From: a virus
Length of the DNA: 30,868 nucleotides
Reading direction: 5' to 3' (one strand)
Virus record (IMG/VR): IMGVR_UViG_3300025536_000189
Location: 1 to 30,868 of that record
The notes under the pieces are model-generated. The model had not been told where the DNA came from and made no database searches. It saw only the letters and a program-made list of their open reading frames with translations. Position numbers and translations under genes: made by a program. Shown here in pieces: positions 6,805 to 14,991 of this stretch (position 1 is the first letter of the stretch; each line of letters begins with the position of its first letter).

Positions 6805-8209
6805 TAGCGTCGCGTTTCCTGACGACTATCAAGTACGACGAATGCTCGCCAAAACCCTCACAGGATTTTGTCTTGTGTATTTGTCGCATTACTTGGAGAT
6901 AGAACCGGCGTCCTTTCATCCCGAACTGTTGGATACGCTTGGCGACCACAAAGAAAAGATGATCGAGATCATCGGCTTTCGAGGTAGTGCTAAAAGTACA
7001 TTCGGTTCGCTTGCACTTCCGTTGTGGGCAGCGCTTGAGTACCCAGATCGGTATAAGTTTATTCTTCCCATTGCAGATACCGGACTGCAATCAGCAATCA
7101 ACATCGCCAACATAAAAAATGAACTGGAAAATAATCCGTACATCAAGCAAGACTATGGAGAAATAAAAGGGGAGTTCGTAGCAGACTGGACCCTCGAGAG
7201 CGAAGAAGAATGGCAAGCAAAGAATATGCTTCTCTCAAATGGGGTTCGTATTCTTGCACGGTCCCGGGGACAGAAAGTGCGTGGACTGCGTCACAATCAA
7301 CATCGACCAAAGCTCATCATCGTAGACGACCCGGAAGATTTGGAATGGGTACGGACCAAAGAAAACAGAGACAAGACTGAGCGATGGCTACGTGGTGAAG
7401 TGATACCTGCCATCGATGAATTAAACGGTCGCCTTGTCGTGATCGGAAACCAACTACACACCGATGCGCTTATGGCCCGCTTGAAGCGAGACAAAACATT
7501 CAAGCAGTTAGACTATCCGCTTGTTAAAAAAGGAAAGATCATGTGGCTTGGAAAATATCCGGACCAAGCCGCTCTCGATGCACAAAGAGACAAGGTGGGT
7601 TTGAATGCATACCAACGTGAGTACCTTCTCAAGGTGGTCCCGGAAGAAGGAGCTGATGTGCATGAAGACTGGATCAAATACTACGACAGAGTTCCTCCTG
7701 AAATGGAAGGTGGACTCAACGGTACAGGCATTGACCTCGCTATCTCAAAAAAAGAAACGGCAGACTACACCTCGATGGTCTCCGGTGTATCGTTTGTGCG
7801 TGACGGCATCCCGAAGATTTACATCAAGCCAAACCCGATCAATGCTCGACTCTCATTCCATGAAACCATAGAGACAACGAAAGCAATGTCAGTCACCAAT
7901 CCGTTCGGAATATTTTTCGTGGAAGATGTTCAGTATCAACGCGCAGCGATAGAAGAAATGGAACGCGCACTCTTGCCTGTCATCGCCATGCGTGCCGGCG
8001 GCGACAAGCGTGCGCGACTGCGTGCAATCGCAATCTACATTCAAAATGGCACGATCGTATTCCCGAGAAAGGGATGTGAAGATTTAATTATTCAACTGCT
8101 TGGATTCGGTGTGGAAGAACACGACGACTTAGTCGATGCGTTTGTGTATCTCATCCTCGGCCTTGTACAACAGGGCATGCAGAATCCCGAAGTAATAGGA
8201 CTCATATGA
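6752..8209 (+). CDS. terL: Terminase large subunit
   Basis: A 485-residue packaging motor. The ATPase domain has Walker A GFRGSAKST (75-83) and Walker B LIIVDDPED (188-196), followed by a coupling region with VVIGNQLHTD. The RNase H-fold nuclease domain has GIDLAISKKETADYT (D328 as first acidic ligand) and a C-terminal HDDLVDAF (457-464) supplying the last acidic ligands. It cuts concatemeric DNA and pumps it into the prohead through the portal. Length is standard. The start at 6752 overlaps the preceding gene by 53 bases. ATG 6842 would also keep Walker A, so the exact start is uncertain. Confidence 0.95.
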   Translation: MQSQPSQSNPNEQEWWSNSVAFPDDYQVRRMLAKTLTGFCLVYLSHYLEIEPASFHPELLDTLGDHKEKMIEIIGFRGSAKSTFGSLALPLWAALEYPDRYKFILPIADTGLQSAINIANIKNELENNPYIKQDYGEIKGEFVADWTLESEEEWQAKNMLLSNGVRILARSRGQKVRGLRHNQHRPKLIIVDDPEDLEWVRTKENRDKTERWLRGEVIPAIDELNGRLVVIGNQLHTDALMARLKRDKTFKQLDYPLVKKGKIMWLGKYPDQAALDAQRDKVGLNAYQREYLLKVVPEEGADVHEDWIKYYDRVPPEMEGGLNGTGIDLAISKKETADYTSMVSGVSFVRDGIPKIYIKPNPINARLSFHETIETTKAMSVTNPFGIFFVEDVQYQRAAIEEMERALLPVIAMRAGGDKRARLRAIAIYIQNGTIVFPRKGCEDLIIQLLGFGVEEHDDLVDAFVYLILGLVQQGMQNPEVIGLI

Positions 8210-8397
8210 ACCAACCGCCTAAAATCAGAGTGACTCGTGAGGTCCCACCGGAATGGGAAGAAATCATGCATCTTGCCAAGCAGATAAAGATGGGCGAGAT
8301 CGTGATTAAAATACAAGACAATAAGGTCATTTTGGCTGAATACACCATAAAGCGTCGGACCGACAGCTCGGATGACTTTACAGCCTTTCCACTCTGA
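8206..8397 (+). CDS. Small DUF2292-like protein
   Basis: A 63-residue protein translated from an ATGA overlap with terL. Its core, MGEIVIKIQDNKVILAE followed by KRR, resembles the DUF2292 family, short proteins with a G.I.I.IQDGKV...E...K.R pattern found in bacteria and phages. Function is unknown. No Cys or His metal sites and no membrane segment are present. It is the last gene before the promoter and structured RNA at 8405-8543. Confidence 0.7.
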   Translation: MNQPPKIRVTREVPPEWEEIMHLAKQIKMGEIVIKIQDNKVILAEYTIKRRTDSSDDFTAFPL

Positions 8398-8404
8398 AAA
8401 ATGC

Positions 8405-8432
8405 TTGCACCCTAAATGAGATTTGATATAAT
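8405..8432 (+). promoter_or_regulatory. Sigma70-type promoter before the structured RNA
   Basis: TTGCAC (8405-8410) and a perfect TATAAT (8427-8432) are 16 bases apart. Transcription would begin near 8439. It is the best-matching promoter I see in the window and points at the short RNA and, if read-through occurs, the head operon. Confidence 0.7.
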
Positions 8433-8438
8433 AAAGGG

Positions 8439-8543
8439 GTAAGTTGAAAATTTAAGTGCGTCCAGTCTGACTTGTAACCCAAGAGGGCTTGTGACATGAA
8501 TTCGTCTCGAAAGAGATGCGCTCATGTTGCAAGCCCTTTTTTT
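8439..8543 (+). ncRNA. Self-terminating structured RNA between terL and portal (~105 nt)
   Basis: This stretch starts at the predicted promoter start site and ends at a T run. The 5' domain pairs GGGT-AAGT (8437-8444) with ACTT-gta-ACCC (8470-8480). A second AAGT (8454-8457) competes for the ACTT. After a 3-nt linker comes a long hairpin: AGGGCTTG (8484-8491) with CAAGCCCT (8530-8537), a tandem TG/TG wobble, ACATGA (8494-8499) with TCATGT (8522-8527), an interrupted segment, then TCTC-GAAA-GAGA (8505-8516) capped by a GNRA tetraloop. It could be a phage small RNA, or a leader whose terminator is controlled to gate the head genes. It matches no known family that I recognise. Confidence 0.6.
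8484..8543 (+). terminator. Long hairpin with T run (terminator or attenuator)
   Basis: A 16-bp lower helix (8484-8499 with 8522-8537, including two G-T wobbles), an interrupted middle and a GAAA-capped 4-bp tip, followed by T7 (8537-8543). The portal ATG lies only 12 bases after the T run, so transcripts for the head genes must pass it or start elsewhere. Confidence 0.75.
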
Positions 8544-8554
8544 GTTGCCATTTT

Positions 8555-10750
8555 ATGAATTTTTTAGATAAAGCATTAAACACAATAGGTCTCCTCCGCA
8601 AGGCAAATAATTTGTCGCTTGCTTCTGGTATTTCAGAAAATGATCCATTCACTCTTTGGAGTAGATCAAGAAAAACATCCATGGATAAAGCGATGAGTGT
8701 TTATAACTCATGGGTCTATGCGGCTGTGCGTGCCATTGCCGAGGAATTGGCAAAAACGTCTTTCAGGCTTTTTCAAGTAAACAAAGATGGTGTGCATGAA
8801 GAAATATTTGACCATGAACTTCTCGATCTTTTAGATGGCGTTAACCCTTTTCAGACCGGTTACGAATTACGGTATCTTACCGCTTCGCATCTTGAGCTTA
8901 CGGGAAATTCATACTGGCTTTTAGACGGCGTTGAAAAAGATACCGACAAACCGAAGGCAATTTTTCTCCTCAATCCACGCTATACCAATCCGGTCCCTGC
9001 TCCACTGCCGGAGTTTATAAAAGGCTATAGCTATTCGATTGATGGCAAGACTGTAACCTACAAGCCAGCGCAAATTCTTCATCTTAAATATCCTGATCCA
9101 AATGATCCCTATCAAGGTATCGGTACTGTTCAGGCAATAATCGACTGGATCGAGTCAGACAACTTTGCATCGGAAGTAAATCTTAACTATTTCAAGAACG
9201 GTGCTCGTCTCGGCGGACTTCTAAGCTCCGAAAATGCAATTACCGATGCGCAGATGAAAGTTCTTCGTGCTTCATTTGAAAATTTGTACAAAGGCGCAGG
9301 CAACGCATATCGAGTTGCGGTGCTTCCTAAGGGAGTTAAATACGATGAAGCATCCAGTAATCCGAAGGATATGGATTTTGCAAACCTTCAGCAAGTAATG
9401 CGGGACAAAATTCTTGCAGGATTTCGTGTCCCCAAAACTATTCTTGGTGGATCGGAATCGGAAACTAATCGAGCTACTGCTGAAACTTCTAATTATGTTT
9501 TTGCCGCTCGCACAATCAAGCCAAAAATGGAAATGATCGTTCAGCAACTGAATGAATTTCTTGTTCCAAGATATGGAGACAATCTATATTTGGATTTTGT
9601 TGATCCGGTTCCTGAAGATAAGGTACAAAAAATTGAAGAAATGAAAGCCGCCGTAGCCCTTCAGCCAGTTATGAGTGTCAATGAAGCTCGAGAAGAATAT
9701 TTCGGTCTTGATGGAGTAGATAACGGTGAGAATGTCATGACTGATTTTTCAAAAGTAGCACTTGGAAAACCTAAGCCAAAGTCTCTCAATCGAACAGGCA
9801 GGAAAAACACTACTGCTGATAAGAAACCCTCAACCAGAGGGGCAAAAAATACGAAGGCACGAAAAGTAATGTCCGAAGAAATCGCAAAGCGTGTTGCCGA
9901 CTCAATTGATGCAAGCAAAAAGCAATTCGAAGAAGTCAAAACCAAAGCTCGACGAGATCTCTCTGGTCTTTCAAATTCAGAGTATGAAGTTTTGTATAAA
10001 GGCTTCGTACTTCGAGTTACTCGCTACGAAAATTTACAGCATGAAGCAATAAAGAAGTTTAATGACAATCAAAAAGCGGTTGTCCTGTCAAACCTGAATC
10101 GATTTGTTGAAAAGAAGTCTTGGAAAATAACTCAAGAAGATATTTTTAATAAAGAAAATTGGATTGGTGTAATGGTTGATCTGTCCAAACCTATCTTGAG
10201 TAACTTGTATGAATCGGAAGGAAAAGAAGCAATGCAGCTCTTGGGATCGAGCGACTTCCGAATCACTCCAGAAGTTCGTAGGGCATTAGATCGGTCGATA
10301 GAACTAATGGCTGAAAGTTATAACGAAACCACTTTGGGTCTTCTTAAGGATGCTATCGAAGAAGGTCTTGCCGAAGGAGCGTCACTTCCACAGTTGGAAA
10401 GCAAAATCTCGAATATTTATGCTTTTAGTGACGAAGTCCGTGCAGCACAAGTTGCCCGAACGGAAACATTCAGAATCGCAAATGATTCAACGAAGGAAGC
10501 GTGGAAACAAACCGGTGTAGTAAAGACGATCAAGTGGTATACGGCCGTTGATGAAATGGTCTGCCCATGGTGTGAAGCGATGAACGGAAAAGTTATCTCC
10601 ATCGATGAGAATTTTTATAACCAAGGTGATGTGCATACGGGTAACGATGGAAATGATTTAGACATAACTTATGACGATGTTGGAGCTCCACCGCTTCATG
10701 TGAGCTGTCGATGCTACACCAGACCGGAGGAGATAAGTATAGAAGGATAA
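8555..10750 (+). CDS. Portal protein fused to Mu F-like head morphogenesis domain
   Basis: A 731-residue fusion. Residues about 1-400 are an HK97-type portal, the dodecameric ring through which DNA enters: VYAAVRAIAEELAKTSFRLF near the N-terminus, LELTGNSYWLL, and FRVPKTILGGSES in the C-terminal half. Residues about 405-455 are a Lys/Arg-rich linker. The C-terminal part ends in a phage Mu F-type minor head domain: ARTETFRIAN, then VCPWCEAMNGKV, then PPLHVSCRCY, whose Cys and His residues suggest a metal site. Mu F-like domains are normally a separate gene, or an effector-bearing one, next to the portal. ATG 8555 is chosen because the in-frame codons from 8516 lie within the terminator hairpin. 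Confidence 0.9.
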   Translation: MNFLDKALNTIGLLRKANNLSLASGISENDPFTLWSRSRKTSMDKAMSVYNSWVYAAVRAIAEELAKTSFRLFQVNKDGVHEEIFDHELLDLLDGVNPFQTGYELRYLTASHLELTGNSYWLLDGVEKDTDKPKAIFLLNPRYTNPVPAPLPEFIKGYSYSIDGKTVTYKPAQILHLKYPDPNDPYQGIGTVQAIIDWIESDNFASEVNLNYFKNGARLGGLLSSENAITDAQMKVLRASFENLYKGAGNAYRVAVLPKGVKYDEASSNPKDMDFANLQQVMRDKILAGFRVPKTILGGSESETNRATAETSNYVFAARTIKPKMEMIVQQLNEFLVPRYGDNLYLDFVDPVPEDKVQKIEEMKAAVALQPVMSVNEAREEYFGLDGVDNGENVMTDFSKVALGKPKPKSLNRTGRKNTTADKKPSTRGAKNTKARKVMSEEIAKRVADSIDASKKQFEEVKTKARRDLSGLSNSEYEVLYKGFVLRVTRYENLQHEAIKKFNDNQKAVVLSNLNRFVEKKSWKITQEDIFNKENWIGVMVDLSKPILSNLYESEGKEAMQLLGSSDFRITPEVRRALDRSIELMAESYNETTLGLLKDAIEEGLAEGASLPQLESKISNIYAFSDEVRAAQVARTETFRIANDSTKEAWKQTGVVKTIKWYTAVDEMVCPWCEAMNGKVISIDENFYNQGDVHTGNDGNDLDITYDDVGAPPLHVSCRCYTRPEEISIEG

Positions 10751-10776
10751 AAATTATTAGAGAAATTATAAACATT

Positions 10777-11901
10777 ATGAAAAAAGAAGTTACATTTCAA
10801 AAAATAAATGACGAGATACTAGAGAAAGTATCATTGGCTATTACCTCAAAAGAATTTAAAGAGGCGATTGAAAAAACTAAAGCAGCAACCGACTCTGGAA
10901 ACTTTGAAGTCATTATTTCTACTGCCGATGAAGATCGACAGGGTGAAATAATAAATCAGGACGGCTGGGATTTTACTAATTACAAAAATAATCCAATTGT
11001 TCTATGGGGCCACAACTATTATGACTTGCCGATTGGAATAACTGATGAAATTTATACAAATGATAAAGGTCAAACAATTGCAAAAGGACGATTCGCTCCA
11101 GAAGAAGCCAATCCGTTCGCACAGCAAGTGCGCCGCCTTTACGATGCGAAGATCGTAAAGACTACCTCCGTAGGATTTATTGCCCGAGAAATGGAAGGCA
11201 ATGTGATCACAAAAGCCGAGCTTCTCGAATTCTCATTCGTACCGGTCCCTGCAAATCCTATGGCTCTCTCTTTGGCTAAGCAATTCAACCTTGATGCCGG
11301 TGAATTAATCACGAAAGGAATTTTTACAAAATCAGAACCTCAAGAAGGTGATATCTGTACTTTAGAGGATGGAACTGAAGGCACACTAGAGCCGGATGAG
11401 TCCGGCGGACTAGTGTGCCAAGCAAAGTCTGAAAAGACGGAAACTCCAGCTGAAGAAAATGAAGAAAAAGCGGAAGTGCCAGATCTTGTTCAGAAAATCG
11501 GTGCTGAACTTTCAGCGATTCAAACAGAAACGGATAGCTCGATCAATGAGCATTCCAAAGCTATTCTCGCTCTCGTCAGCTCGGAAAGTTCGAACGATGA
11601 GAGTGATGAAGTGAAAGCCGAAAAGACTGCACGAGTGCGAGAGCTGATGAGTCGCACAAAAATCAAAATTGCCATCAACGGTATGAAAGCCACAATCGCC
11701 GCCTTAGAGGAGCTACTCGAGGGTGCCGAAGGGAAAGAACATCTCGATGGAGATGCCCTGAAGAAAAGGTCGAACGCCGCAGGGTCGGAGGTCATTGAAG
11801 CTCTCAAAGCTTTCAATGCTAACCGTCAGGTCTTGCGAATGATTAATAACATCACGAGTGATGCATTGCGAAAAATTAATGACACTCGTGAAAAAAAATA
11901 G
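10777..11901 (+). CDS. Prohead protease with acidic scaffold-like C-terminal extension
   Basis: A 374-residue protein. Residues about 30-190 are the HK97-type prohead serine protease (herpesvirus-protease fold): the catalytic His in LWGHNYYDLPIG, Ser in KTTSVGFIAR and the acidic partner in LLEFSFVPVPANP. It matures the capsid by cleaving scaffold and capsid N-termini. The remaining half has a CTLEDGTEGTLEPDESG segment, an acidic linker and long predicted helices (RELMSRTKIKIAING, KATIAALEELLEGA), resembling a fused scaffold. No separate scaffold gene lies between protease and capsid, which supports that reading. The in-frame start at 10711 is rejected because it overlaps the portal gene. Confidence 0.88.
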   Translation: MKKEVTFQKINDEILEKVSLAITSKEFKEAIEKTKAATDSGNFEVIISTADEDRQGEIINQDGWDFTNYKNNPIVLWGHNYYDLPIGITDEIYTNDKGQTIAKGRFAPEEANPFAQQVRRLYDAKIVKTTSVGFIAREMEGNVITKAELLEFSFVPVPANPMALSLAKQFNLDAGELITKGIFTKSEPQEGDICTLEDGTEGTLEPDESGGLVCQAKSEKTETPAEENEEKAEVPDLVQKIGAELSAIQTETDSSINEHSKAILALVSSESSNDESDEVKAEKTARVRELMSRTKIKIAINGMKATIAALEELLEGAEGKEHLDGDALKKRSNAAGSEVIEALKAFNANRQVLRMINNITSDALRKINDTREKK

Positions 11902-11902
11902 T

Positions 11903-13087
11903 ATGGATCAAAAACAATTAGAATTGATCAAAAGCCAACTTCAGACTGCCGTTGAGGAAGTCATGGAGAAGCGGCTCGGCGAAGCTGTATCGCCTCTTGT
12001 TGCCAAGGAAACTCGCGCAATCGTAGAGAAGATGCAGATGGAGCGTGCAATTTTTGGCAGAGATATGACTGGTCTCTCAGGAGAACAGAAGTCTCAGTTT
12101 GTCGATGTTGTCCGCGCCGCAGCAGGACTCAAGGTCAAAGCAAATGAAGCATTGATCTCCGAGCAGGATAACCGGGGAGGTTACCTTGTTTCCAAGGAAG
12201 TCGAGTCTGCAATCTTAAGGATTGCTGCATCGGTTGGTCTTGTGATGAGCCAAGCTCAGAAGTGGCCTATGGGTACTGATGAGAAGGCAATCCCAAGCTA
12301 TACCGGTGCATTTCTTGAAGGAGAATTTCTTGGTGTTGATGCTGCAGGCAGTATCACTGGAATTACATTCGGTGCCGCTAATCTTATTGCCAAGAAATGG
12401 CAGCTCGCCTTCGTGGTCGGAAACGATCTCTTGGTTGATGCTGACGTCCAGCTTGCTGACTGGCTACTTGCCCTTGGAGGCGAAGCACTCGCCAACATGA
12501 CTGACAAGCAGGGTCTCACAGGCACAGGTAGTCCGTTCGTCGGAGTATTAAACCATTCTGATGTCACGGTCTACACACTCGCATCCGGCAAAGACACCTT
12601 TGCTGAGTTTGATGTGGTAGTGGATACCGCTGACACGATTGCGCAGGTTGAAGAATCTGTGCTTGATGGTGCTGCTTGGTACATGAACCGTACGGTGTGG
12701 GCAAAACTTCGCACACAAAAGGATTCAGCCGGAGCATTTATCTTGCCTCAGGCAGGAGCGATCTCCGCAGGAGTACTTGCGAACAACCCGACTGGCGGCG
12801 GCATCCGGCCTATGGGTGAAATGGGAGGATTCCCAGTTTTCACCTCTAAGCACTTGCCTTCAAACAGCGCGTCCGCTGTTTCAACGAAGTACATTATCTT
12901 CGGCAACCTAAAGGCTCTGGCATTCGGTGAAAAAGGCGAAATGACCGTGTCACAACACGAGTCAGGAACCTTCGGTGGAAAAGAAATTGCGCTTGCAGAC
13001 CAGAGAGCTCTTGTTTACAAGAAACGAGTGGCACTCACGGTCGCACTCGGTGCAGCATTTGTAGTCGTCAAAACCGCTGCTTCTTAA
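11903..13087 (+). CDS. Major capsid protein, HK97 fold
   Basis: A 394-residue capsid protein of the Phage_capsid family, forming the icosahedral head. Residues about 1-60 are a charged helical delta-like domain probably removed by the protease upstream. The body has NRGGYLVSKEVESAIL, then AKKWQLAFVVGNDLL, WYMNRTVWAKLR, GGFPVFTSKHLP, and IIFGNLKALAFGEKGEM near the C-terminus, in the order typical of the fold. ATG 11903 follows the protease stop by one base. The in-frame ATG 11858 overlaps the protease gene and was rejected. No Shine-Dalgarno site is seen. Confidence 0.93.
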   Translation: MDQKQLELIKSQLQTAVEEVMEKRLGEAVSPLVAKETRAIVEKMQMERAIFGRDMTGLSGEQKSQFVDVVRAAAGLKVKANEALISEQDNRGGYLVSKEVESAILRIAASVGLVMSQAQKWPMGTDEKAIPSYTGAFLEGEFLGVDAAGSITGITFGAANLIAKKWQLAFVVGNDLLVDADVQLADWLLALGGEALANMTDKQGLTGTGSPFVGVLNHSDVTVYTLASGKDTFAEFDVVVDTADTIAQVEESVLDGAAWYMNRTVWAKLRTQKDSAGAFILPQAGAISAGVLANNPTGGGIRPMGEMGGFPVFTSKHLPSNSASAVSTKYIIFGNLKALAFGEKGEMTVSQHESGTFGGKEIALADQRALVYKKRVALTVALGAAFVVVKTAAS

Positions 13088-13113
13088 TAATTAATCGTTT
13101 GAGTACATCACAT

Positions 13114-13458
13114 ATGAGTGAAAAACTATTCCCATACACAGTCCTGAAACCGATCTCCTTCAAAAGCGATCGCATCGAAAAAGGATCGGTCATTCGCATG
13201 ACACCAGAGGAAGCCGAGAATATCGGCGACGAATTCCTAGAACCGGCTGAAGAAGCTGACGAACAGGAAACTTCAACCGCTGATGAATCGACTGACGAAA
13301 CAGACACCGACGAATCAAAAGATTCCGACGGCGATTCTGACGATGTCGACAAGCCGGAAGGCGACAGTGAAGGAACTGAAACCAAAGAAGATGAAAATTC
13401 TTCTGAGGAAAATGCGGAAGATACTCAAACCGGCAACCAGCCAGACGAAACTATATGA
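13114..13458 (+). CDS. Small head-region protein with highly acidic tail
   Basis: A 114-residue protein. Residues 1-45 (KLFPYTVLKPISFKSDRIEKGSVIRMTPEEAENIG) form a compact domain similar in style to short phage proteins located after the capsid gene. Residues about 48-114 are low-complexity Asp/Glu/Ser/Thr sequence, certainly disordered. The protein's net charge is strongly negative. It overlaps the next gene by the ATGA at 13455-13458. A head accessory or assembly-chaperone role is inferred from position only. A TTG at 13099 in the same frame is possible, but ATG 13114 is the better start. Confidence 0.75.
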   Translation: MSEKLFPYTVLKPISFKSDRIEKGSVIRMTPEEAENIGDEFLEPAEEADEQETSTADESTDETDTDESKDSDGDSDDVDKPEGDSEGTETKEDENSSEENAEDTQTGNQPDETI

Positions 13459-13850
13459 AATCAGTCTATGACGCAGTAAAGTTTCTCGTTTCGCTTGTCC
13501 CTGCGGTACGCACGGCAGATGCAAACGGTTCGGCAGTTGATACGAAGGGATTCGGATCGGCTGTGCTTACCATCTCTGCCGGCGACATTGATCTCGCCGA
13601 TACTAACGAAACCTACGCATTCAATGTGGAGGAATCTGCAGACGGATCAACGGGATGGGCAGCTATCTCGGGCGCAACGGCGGCGGTAACTGCAGACAAC
13701 GATGTAAAGCTCATCCGATTGGAAGGGCTAAACACCGGAAGTCGCAAACGTTACCTTCGTGCTGTTTTGGATGTCGGTGGTACCTCTCCGTCAATCCCAT
13801 GCTCGGCTGTGTTCGCACTTTCGCGCGCATACAACGAGCCGGTGAACTAA
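13455..13850 (+). CDS. Probable head decoration/accessory structural protein
   Basis: A 131-residue protein with alternating beta-strand sequence. It carries VDTKGFGSAVLTISAG, ESADGSTGWAAI, RKRYLRAVLDVGGTSPSIP and ends near SRAYNEPVN. This matches a set of small siphophage virion proteins found next to the capsid gene, with a VDT.GF.SA...... opening and a YLR.V....GTS..I. strand pair, usually regarded as head-surface or connector-associated. The specific role is not established. It is translated from an ATGA overlap with the acidic protein. Confidence 0.75.
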   Translation: MKSVYDAVKFLVSLVPAVRTADANGSAVDTKGFGSAVLTISAGDIDLADTNETYAFNVEESADGSTGWAAISGATAAVTADNDVKLIRLEGLNTGSRKRYLRAVLDVGGTSPSIPCSAVFALSRAYNEPVN

Positions 13851-13859
13851 TCGCTTGCG

Positions 13860-13911
13860 ATTGATTCTCGGCTCTCCCTCTCGAATTGGGAGGGAGTGAC
13901 CGGGACTCAAT
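13860..13911 (+). promoter_or_regulatory. Two-part hairpin ending three bases before a start codon
   Basis: The outer arms (13860-13871 and 13900-13911) pair over 12 positions with one T-C mismatch and one G-T wobble. The inner stem is a perfect 7 bp, CTCCCTC (13874-13880) with GAGGGAG (13890-13896), around a 9-nt loop. It fills nearly the whole 64-base gap between head and connector genes and abuts ATG 13915. No T run follows, so translational or processing control is more likely than termination. Confidence 0.6.
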
Positions 13912-13914
13912 CCG

Positions 13915-14529
13915 ATGAACACTATGGAACCACGAGCATACGCACTAACAACGGTAGACCGAGTACGAAACGTCAGACTCAGAATTGAGAATGACGGTTT
14001 TGACGTACTCTTCGCAAATCTGATAAACGCAGTCAGTGATTACATAGAAGGCGAATGCAATCGTCGCTTTATGGAAACTGACTACGAAGAATTGCACACG
14101 GTCCACACTTACGGACAGCAAATACTCGTGCTTCGACAAGCGCCAGTCAGTGAAGTCACAGCGTTTGAATATCGATCAGGAGCAAAGACCACTCCGACAT
14201 GGAATGATTACGATCCCGATAGTTGGGAACTGGATGAAGACGCGGGGATCATAGAAGTAAACACTATGCTTGAGAAGTTTCTCCGGGTCTCTTACACGGC
14301 CGGCTATTTGATTGATTGGGAAAATGAAGACGACATTACAAAGCATACGCTTCCATTTGATCTTACCGATCTCGCCGAACGCATTGTTGTGAAGTGGTAC
14401 AAGCGAAAGGAAGCTGAAGGAAAACTTTCCGAAGGGTTCGACGGAGCGCAGATTGCATGGCGTGAAGGATTAACAAAAGAAGATGAAGCGACTATCGCAC
14501 GATACCGCCGCATTCCTGTCCTTCCATAA
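13915..14529 (+). CDS. Head-tail connector (gp6-like adaptor)
   Basis: A 204-residue protein. The N-terminal half (TTVDRVRNVRLRIEN, LINAVSDYIEGECNRRF) forms the helical start typical of gp6-like connectors that sit below the portal. A central beta region (ILVLRQAPVSEVTAFEYRSG) and a C-terminal helix pair follow (LTDLAERIVVKWYKRKEAEG). Position after the head genes and before a gp10-like protein supports the call. An in-frame ATG at 13924 would shorten it by three residues. It is expected to join the portal to the tail completion proteins. Confidence 0.8.
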   Translation: MNTMEPRAYALTTVDRVRNVRLRIENDGFDVLFANLINAVSDYIEGECNRRFMETDYEELHTVHTYGQQILVLRQAPVSEVTAFEYRSGAKTTPTWNDYDPDSWELDEDAGIIEVNTMLEKFLRVSYTAGYLIDWENEDDITKHTLPFDLTDLAERIVVKWYKRKEAEGKLSEGFDGAQIAWREGLTKEDEATIARYRRIPVLP

Positions 14530-14531
14530 CT

Positions 14532-14990
14532 ATGGCAATCGTTGAAGTTGAAATTAAAAACATTAAAGCGCTCACACAGTCATTCAGGCGCTATCCAAAA
14601 ATCTCGGAACCGGTTCTTCAAAGAGCCGTAGATGCAACACAGGCGATATTTGCCAAGCATTCTCTTAAAGACGATCCGATTCCGTGGCGCACCGGAAATC
14701 TCTTGCACAGCTTCCGATTCAGATCGGGAAAACTACAAGCGGCATGGTTTCCAACCGCACGCTATGCGCCATTCGTTGAGTACGGCCGAGGATACGTGTA
14801 TCCGAAGCAAAAGAAAGTTTTGTCGTGGGTGAATCAGGGTGGACAAAGAGTGTTCGCAAAATTCTCCCGACCATCAAAGCCTCGTCCTTTCATGAAGCAA
14901 ATAGTCGAAAAATCTGCGAAGGACGTGCAAAACATCTTCCGCCAAGCGGGAGACATTATCATCCGCGAAATAGGAAAGCTCTCAAAATAA
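14532..14990 (+). CDS. HK97 gp10-like head-tail joining protein
   Basis: A 152-residue protein. The segment WRTGNLLHSFRFRSGK followed by ARYAPFVEYGRG is the signature of the HK97 gp10 family (TG.L..S......A.....YA..VE.G). Next come a basic middle region and KPRPFMKQIVEKSAKDV, where the conserved RPFM..... appears. These proteins sit at the head-tail interface or tail completion site. It starts 2 bases after the preceding stop and ends 1 base before the next start. Confidence 0.85.
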   Translation: MAIVEVEIKNIKALTQSFRRYPKISEPVLQRAVDATQAIFAKHSLKDDPIPWRTGNLLHSFRFRSGKLQAAWFPTARYAPFVEYGRGYVYPKQKKVLSWVNQGGQRVFAKFSRPSKPRPFMKQIVEKSAKDVQNIFRQAGDIIIREIGKLSK

Positions 14991-14991
14991 A

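Noticed and set aside
8516-8554. Portal gene starting at ATG 8516
   Set aside because: The added codons run through the terminator hairpin and T run and give a Cys/Phe-rich nonsense peptide. ATG 8555 starts a typical portal sequence.
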